DNA from: Actinomycetes bacterium
GTDB lineage: Bacteria; Actinomycetota; Actinomycetes; Mycobacteriales; Mycobacteriaceae
Direction: 5' to 3'
Assembly: GCA_023460175.1 (NCBI GenBank)
Contig: JAEWRC010000210.1
Span: 1 to 37,215, forward strand
DNA length: 37,215 nucleotides
Positions 33,700-37,215 of the stretch are shown piece by piece. Numbering within the stretch: position 1 is the stretch's first letter; each line of letters begins with the position of its first letter. The notes under the pieces were generated by a model, which searched no databases, was not told where the DNA came from, and was given only the letters and a program-made list of their open reading frames with translations. The translations under genes were made by a program, and so were the position numbers.

Positions 33700-33730
33700 T
33701 GCGGGTGTGAGCCAGGTCTCGTCGGGGTCA

Positions 33731-33747
33731 TTGACGGGCACCGTCAA
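33731..33747. promoter_or_regulatory. Palindrome TTGACGG-GCA-CCGTCAA
   Basis: Perfect 7-bp arms around 3 bp, 71 bp before the DUF1330 start. The left arm contains a -35-like TTGACG, so a bound protein could block or recruit polymerase. Neither the regulator nor the gene controlled is known. It is separate from the KstR box 31 bp to its left. Confidence 0.4.
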
Positions 33748-33817
33748 GTCTGGAAATCTCATGCCCCGATTCAGAGAGCGGCATTCTCGTGTGCCGCCAC
33801 TAGCGAGGGAGTGTCAG

Positions 33818-34111
33818 TTGGCCGCCAAGGGTTACATCATCATCACCGAGGACATCAAGGACCCGGAGGGAATGAAGGAGTACGCCAAGCTGGCCGGCCC
33901 GGCGATGGGCAGCGCCAAGATCGTTGCCGTCGACACCAAGCCCGAGGTGCTCGAGGGCAGCTGGCACGGCTCGCAGACCGTGGTGCTGGAGTTCGAGTCC
34001 GTCGACGCCGCGCGCGAGTGGTACAACTCCGATCAGTACCAGGCCGCCGTCAAGCTGCGGCAGGCCGCGGCCGACTGCAACGGGGTCATCCTCAGCGGCT
34101 TCCCGTCCTGA
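33818..34111 (+). CDS. DUF1330-family small protein
   Basis: 97 aa. The sequence AKGYIIITEDIKDPEGMKEYAKLAGPAM, VVLEFESVDAAREWYNSDQYQ and the ending ADCNGVILSGF are the DUF1330 pattern (a small alpha+beta dimeric ferredoxin-like fold). Biochemical function unknown; not a ferredoxin, as there is no Cys cluster. TTG 33818 is chosen because GAGGGAG (33805-33811) lies 6 nt upstream, and the family begins at this point; an ATG at 33761 and an in-frame start at 33707 lack a ribosome site and add residues unlike the family. A strong terminator follows. Confidence 0.88.
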   Translation: MAAKGYIIITEDIKDPEGMKEYAKLAGPAMGSAKIVAVDTKPEVLEGSWHGSQTVVLEFESVDAAREWYNSDQYQAAVKLRQAAADCNGVILSGFPS

Positions 34112-34127
34112 GTCGCTGAAAGCAGTG

Positions 34128-34173
34128 CCGGCGTCGAGCGTGAAAGTCCCACGCTCGACGCCGGTTTCGTCTT
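34128..34173. terminator. Intrinsic terminator, 15-bp perfect stem, between convergent genes
   Basis: CCGGCGTCGAGCGTG (34128-34142) and CACGCTCGACGCCGG (34150-34164) pair perfectly around a 7-nt loop (AAAGTCC), followed by TTTCGTCTT on the plus strand. On the other strand CTGCTTTC follows, so it may stop both the DUF1330 transcript and the leftward SDR/TetR transcript. Confidence 0.85.
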
Positions 34174-34891
34174 ACGTGTTGCGCCCGCCGTTGACACCCA
34201 GGATCTGCCCGGTGATGTAGCTGGCTTCCTCGGAGGCCAGGAACGCCACCGCGGCCGCGATGTCCTCGGGCCGACCCATCCGGCGCACCGGGGTGGCCTC
34301 GATGGTCTTGTCGATGTCGCCGAGGTAGCCCTTGTCGGCCGCCTTGCGCAGCATCGGGGTGTCGATGAAGCCCGGCGGCACGGCGTTGACCGTGACACCG
34401 GCCGGACCGTATTCCAGCGCAAGGCTTTTGGTCAGCCCGTTGACGCCGGATTTCGCCGACACGTAGTGCGACATGTAGGGCGTGCCGGAGTGCGTGCTCG
34501 ACGACGAGATGTTGACGATGCGGCCCCAGCCGGTCTCGATCATCTCCGGCAGCACCGCCTGGATCATGTGGAACACGCCGTGCAGGTTGACGTTGACCAC
34601 CCGCTGCCAGTCCTCGAACGAGATCTTGAGGAAGGGCTTGAAGCCGTCCAGGCCGGCCGCGTTGACGAGGATGCCCACCGTGCCGAGTTCGTCGTGGATG
34701 CGGGTGAGCGCGGCGTCGATGGCGGCACGGTCGGTGACGTCGGCGACGTAGGAGTGCGGGGCGTCCGAGGGCTGCAGGTCGAGGGTGGCGACCCGGTGGC
34801 CATCGGCGCTGAGGCGTTCGACGATCGCCTTGCCGATGCCCGATCCGCCGCCGGTCACCAGCGCGACCCTGGGAGTGTTCGTCGTGGACAT
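34172..34891 (-). CDS. Short-chain dehydrogenase/reductase, 239 aa
   Basis: Classical SDR: VTGGGSGIG (12-20), VNAAG in place of NNAG (76-80), RIVNISS, Y143-x3-K147 (YVSAK) and NAVPPGFIDTPM. It is of the type that acts on 3-hydroxyacyl-CoA, steroid or sugar alcohols; the substrate is unknown. GGAAGGAA precedes the ATG at 34891. It follows the TetR gene in the same direction after 52 bp, so both are probably one unit, under the operator at 35581-35619, which also serves the P450. Its substrate may be the P450 product (inference). Confidence 0.87.
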   Translation of the reverse strand: MSTTNTPRVALVTGGGSGIGKAIVERLSADGHRVATLDLQPSDAPHSYVADVTDRAAIDAALTRIHDELGTVGILVNAAGLDGFKPFLKISFEDWQRVVNVNLHGVFHMIQAVLPEMIETGWGRIVNISSSSTHSGTPYMSHYVSAKSGVNGLTKSLALEYGPAGVTVNAVPPGFIDTPMLRKAADKGYLGDIDKTIEATPVRRMGRPEDIAAAVAFLASEEASYITGQILGVNGGRNT

Positions 34892-34943
34892 GAGTGTTCC
34901 TTCCGATGTGGGCTTTCGAGTGGTGCTTGGACTGGGGGAGAGG

Positions 34944-35540
34944 TCAGTGCTTGGCGCGGGATATGCGCAGGCCGAGGGCGCGACGGCCGGTATCGATCAG
35001 ATGGCCGAGCAGCTCGTCGCGGTCCAGGGTGGCCGCCATGGGGCCGGAGGCGCCGGCCACCCCGGCGAGCACCACGGTGGCCTTGACCATGCCCGCCGGG
35101 CCCGGGTCGACGTCGGCGAGCAGCGCCATCTGCCGTTCGATGAGCGCATCCCACTTGCGACTCGCGCGCAGCATCTTGGCGACAGCCGGGTCGGCGGCCA
35201 GGACCGCGACCACCCGGTTCTGCACGGCCAACTCGGCGAAGCCGGTGAGCAGATAGTCGGCGCGGGCATGCGCGCCACGAAGCTGTTCGGCCTCGACGAT
35301 GACGGTCTCGAGACGCTCCAGGATGGGGCCGACGACCGCGTCGAGCAGCTGCTCGCGGGTCCGGAAGTGGTGGTAGATGGCGGCTTTGGTGAAACCGAGC
35401 TCATCGGCGATCATCTGCAGCGAGGTGCCCGCGAAGCTGTGCCGGATGAACAGTTCGACCGCGACGTCGATCAGGCGCTGGCGGGTGTCCGGGCGCGCCG
35501 GGTCGGCCGGCGCCTCGGCATCGGCTGCGGGTGACCCCAT
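34944..35540 (-). CDS. TetR-family regulator of the divergent P450 genes
   Basis: 198 aa. TRQRLIDVAVELFIRHSFAGTSLQMIADELGFTKAAIYHHFRTREQLLDAVV (about 19-70) is the TetR DNA-binding domain; the C-terminal domain is of the usual length with no ligand signature known to me. GGAGGG precedes the ATG at 35540. It is not KstR, whose N-terminus differs. The 39-bp dyad at 35581-35619 lies 40 bp upstream and spans -10 candidates for both this gene and the P450, so autoregulation and repression of the P450 are likely (inference). The SDR at 34172-34891 is its operon partner. Confidence 0.9.
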   Translation of the reverse strand: MGSPAADAEAPADPARPDTRQRLIDVAVELFIRHSFAGTSLQMIADELGFTKAAIYHHFRTREQLLDAVVGPILERLETVIVEAEQLRGAHARADYLLTGFAELAVQNRVVAVLAADPAVAKMLRASRKWDALIERQMALLADVDPGPAGMVKATVVLAGVAGASGPMAATLDRDELLGHLIDTGRRALGLRISRAKH

Positions 35541-35580
35541 GTACCGCCCTCCTGCGCCAAACGATGATTGCCTAAACCAA

Positions 35581-35619
35581 CTTTACGATCGTATAGTAAC
35601 TTACTAGTCGATCGTAAAG
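35581..35619. promoter_or_regulatory. TetR operator: 39-bp near-perfect inverted repeat with two overlapping -10 boxes
   Basis: Arms of 19 bp around a single C at 35600; 17 of 19 positions are symmetric, including CTTTACGATCG (35581-35591) with CGATCGTAAAG (35609-35619) and the inner TAGTAA-C-TTACTA. TATAGT (35592-35597) is a -10 for the P450 and TACTAT (35593-35598, minus strand) for the TetR gene, so bound repressor would block both. Confidence 0.8.
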
Positions 35620-35623
35620 CTCG

Positions 35624-36949
35624 ATGCAGCCCGAAAACCTGAAAGCGAACACGATGACCGAACTGGAACAGTTGGATTTCTTCAAAGACCCGAGCTTGGT
35701 CGCGGACCCGTACCCGTACATGGAGGCCATGCGCAACGGCTGCCCGGTCCGCCGGGAGCCGCACCAGAACGTGCTGGTGGTGACCGGATACGACGAGGCC
35801 GTCGCCGTCTTCTCCGACGCCGACACGTTCTCCTCCTGCACCGCGGTGACCGGCCCGTTCCCGGGCTTCCCGGTCCCCATCGAGGGGGTGGCCGAGGACG
35901 TCAGCGACCTCATCGACGAATACCGCGAGCAGCTGCCGTTCAGCGACCAGGTCACGGTGATGGACCCGCCCAAGCACACCGAGCACCGGGCGCTGCTCAT
36001 GGGACTGATCACGCCCAAGCGGCTCAAGTCCAACGAGGACTTCATGTGGCAGCACGCCGACACCTACCTGGAGCCCTACCTGGCGGCCGGCGGCGGCGAC
36101 GCCATCCAGGGCTTCGCGGTGCCGTTCACGCTCGGGATCATTGCCGACCTGCTCGGCGTCCCGGAGGAGGACCGCCCCGAGTTCTCCCGCCACATGAACC
36201 ACAGCGCCGGTGGCGTCGGCGGCACCGACAACAAGTCGATGTCGCACAGCCCGCTCGAGTACCTCTACGAGAAGTTCTCCGCCTACATCGCCGACCGCCG
36301 CGCCAACCCGCGCGATGACGCGCTGACCGAGATGGCCGCCGCGAAGTTCCCCGACGGCTCCACCCCCGAGGTGATGGACGTCGTGCGGATCGCCGCCAAC
36401 CTCTACACCGCCGGTCAGGAGACCACCGTCCGGCTGATCTCGACCGCGCTGAAGCTGATCGCCGAGGACGCCGAGTTGCAGCGGGAACTGCGCAACGACC
36501 GCAGCAAGATCTCCAACTTCATCGAGGAGTGCCTACGCTTCGAGAGCCCGGTCAAGGGTGATTTCCGGCTGGCCAAGCGCAAGACCAGCGTCGGCGGCGT
36601 GGAGGTGCCGGCCGGCGCCACGGTGATGGTGATGAACGGCGCGGCCAACCGCGATCCCGCGCAGTTCGAGGATCCGAACACCCTGGACCTCGGCCGCAGC
36701 AATGCCCGGCGCCACCTGGCCTTCGGCCGCGGCCCGCACAGCTGCCCGGGGGCCCCGCTGGCCCGCGCCGAGGCGCGCGTCAGCCTGGAGCGAATCCTGG
36801 ATCGCACCAGCGACATTCGGCTCTCCGAGGAGCATCACGGCCCCGAGGGTGCCCGCCGGTTCAACTATGTGCCGACGTTCATCCTGCGCGGCCTGATCGA
36901 CCTGCACCTCGAGGTCACCCCCGCCGGACCGACGTCGGTCGACAAGTGA
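35624..36949 (+). CDS. Cytochrome P450
   Basis: 441 aa, soluble bacterial type. The I-helix motif is AGQETT (263-268), the K-helix ExxR is E302-C-L-R305, and the heme-binding motif is FGRGPHSCPGA with the thiolate C374. All catalytic parts are present. Substrate unknown; the group resembles mycobacterial CYPs acting on hydrophobic ring compounds. The ATG at 35624 is only 5 bp from the operator; the ATG at 35654 (MTELEQLDFF) is a good alternative, as many relatives begin in that way. The ferredoxin gene follows after 13 bp and is probably its redox partner. Confidence 0.93.
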   Translation: MQPENLKANTMTELEQLDFFKDPSLVADPYPYMEAMRNGCPVRREPHQNVLVVTGYDEAVAVFSDADTFSSCTAVTGPFPGFPVPIEGVAEDVSDLIDEYREQLPFSDQVTVMDPPKHTEHRALLMGLITPKRLKSNEDFMWQHADTYLEPYLAAGGGDAIQGFAVPFTLGIIADLLGVPEEDRPEFSRHMNHSAGGVGGTDNKSMSHSPLEYLYEKFSAYIADRRANPRDDALTEMAAAKFPDGSTPEVMDVVRIAANLYTAGQETTVRLISTALKLIAEDAELQRELRNDRSKISNFIEECLRFESPVKGDFRLAKRKTSVGGVEVPAGATVMVMNGAANRDPAQFEDPNTLDLGRSNARRHLAFGRGPHSCPGAPLARAEARVSLERILDRTSDIRLSEEHHGPEGARRFNYVPTFILRGLIDLHLEVTPAGPTSVDK

Positions 36950-36962
36950 GCGCGGTGCAGCC

Positions 36963-37151
36963 GTGAAGGTCTCGGTCAACGACGGGCTGTGCCGGGGGCA
37001 CGGCGTGTGCGTCGCGGTGTGCCCGGAGGTGTTCACCCTCACCGACTGGGGCTACGCCGAGGCGATCGAGGACGACGTCGCCCCCGAACACCACGACGCG
37101 GTGCGGGAGGCCATCGGGGCGTGCCCGGAGCACGCCATCACCGAGAGCTGA
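36963..37151 (+). CDS. Small ferredoxin with CxxHxxC motif, P450 redox partner
   Basis: 62 aa, starts GTG 36963. The ligands are C10-x2-H13-x2-C16 and C54-P. In mycobacterial ferredoxins of this type, the second Cys of a 4Fe-4S motif is replaced, usually giving a 3Fe-4S cluster, and they serve P450s. Here an extra Cys, C20-P21 (CVAVCP), is present in addition, which could change the cluster type. It is coded 13 bp after the P450 and so probably passes electrons to it; a reductase is not in the window. Cytoplasmic. Confidence 0.9.
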   Translation: MKVSVNDGLCRGHGVCVAVCPEVFTLTDWGYAEAIEDDVAPEHHDAVREAIGACPEHAITES

Positions 37152-37185
37152 GTCGGCCAGTCTGGGACGCCGAACGTGCGGGTTA

Positions 37186-37205
37186 ATACCCCCAGTAGGG
37201 GGGTT
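37186..37205. promoter_or_regulatory. CsoR-like G/C-tract dyad at the right edge
   Basis: ACCCCC, 5 bp (AGTAG), GGGGGT within ATACCCCC...GGGGGGTT resembles the G-tract operators of CsoR-type copper or formaldehyde sensors. It is in the gap after the ferredoxin gene, and the next gene lies beyond the window, so what it controls is unseen. Low certainty. Confidence 0.35.
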
Positions 37206-37215
37206 TGGGGTTTAA

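Overview
The window looks like chromosome from a fast-growing, metabolically versatile mycobacterium (Mycolicibacterium type) or a close mycolic-acid actinomycete. The signs are very high GC, frequent GTG/TTG starts, several -10 hexamers (TANNNT) placed 6-8 nt before a start codon (leaderless transcription), two sequences matching the mycobacterial KstR steroid-repressor box, short/long acyl-CoA dehydrogenase pairs as in actinobacterial steroid catabolism, and a P450 next to a small CxxHxxC ferredoxin. The genus is inferred from these signs; no rRNA or other phylogenetic marker is present. I see no tRNA, rRNA, IS element, prophage or CRISPR array. No gene-free stretch exceeds 300 bp; the longest are 9693-9927, 7804-8035 and 2715-2932.

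Layout. (1) 1-10.4 kb, mixed housekeeping and accessory genes: a truncated exported protein, a molybdopterin oxidoreductase, a divergent GH13 (trehalose synthase-like) protein, a serine beta-lactamase-like hydrolase, a zinc-finger rhomboid protease, a TetR regulator, a STAS anti-anti-sigma factor with a HATPase anti-sigma factor, a double-hotdog thioesterase-like protein and an unrecognised 173-aa protein. (2) 10.4-28.6 kb, a large catabolic divergon. A leftward five-gene operon (SMP-30/NHL lactonase-like, GntR-UTRA regulator, AliA-like acyl-CoA ligase, SDR, second acyl-CoA ligase) faces a rightward ten-gene operon (SDR, Rieske oxygenase, LLM flavin monooxygenase, Baeyer-Villiger monooxygenase, SDR, class III CoA-transferase, four acyl-CoA dehydrogenases). 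The genes are mostly joined by ATGA/GTGA/TTGA overlaps. A perfect 14-bp palindrome, ATTGTCCGGACAAT, and a degenerate copy lie in the central promoter region and are the probable GntR operators. (3) 28.7-33.7 kb, a KstR-box segment: an SDR resembling 3alpha,20beta-hydroxysteroid dehydrogenase, a DapB-like dehydrogenase, an MHS-family transporter and a FadD19-like acyl-CoA ligase. (4) 33.8-37.2 kb: a DUF1330 protein, an SDR and TetR regulator, and a divergent P450 plus ferredoxin under a 39-bp operator, ending in a CsoR-like dyad at the right edge.

How the genes may work together (inference). In the divergon an oxygenase hydroxylates a ring or alicyclic substrate, an SDR oxidises it to a ketone, the Baeyer-Villiger enzyme inserts oxygen to give a lactone, the lactonase-like protein opens it, and the ligases or CoA-transferase make the CoA thioester. 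The two dehydrogenase pairs then begin beta-oxidation. No enoyl-CoA hydratase, thiolase or Rieske reductase is present, so the pathway must borrow these from elsewhere. The substrate is not determinable from sequence; an alicyclic or terpenoid ketone or acid, or a steroid-derived fragment, is the best guess.
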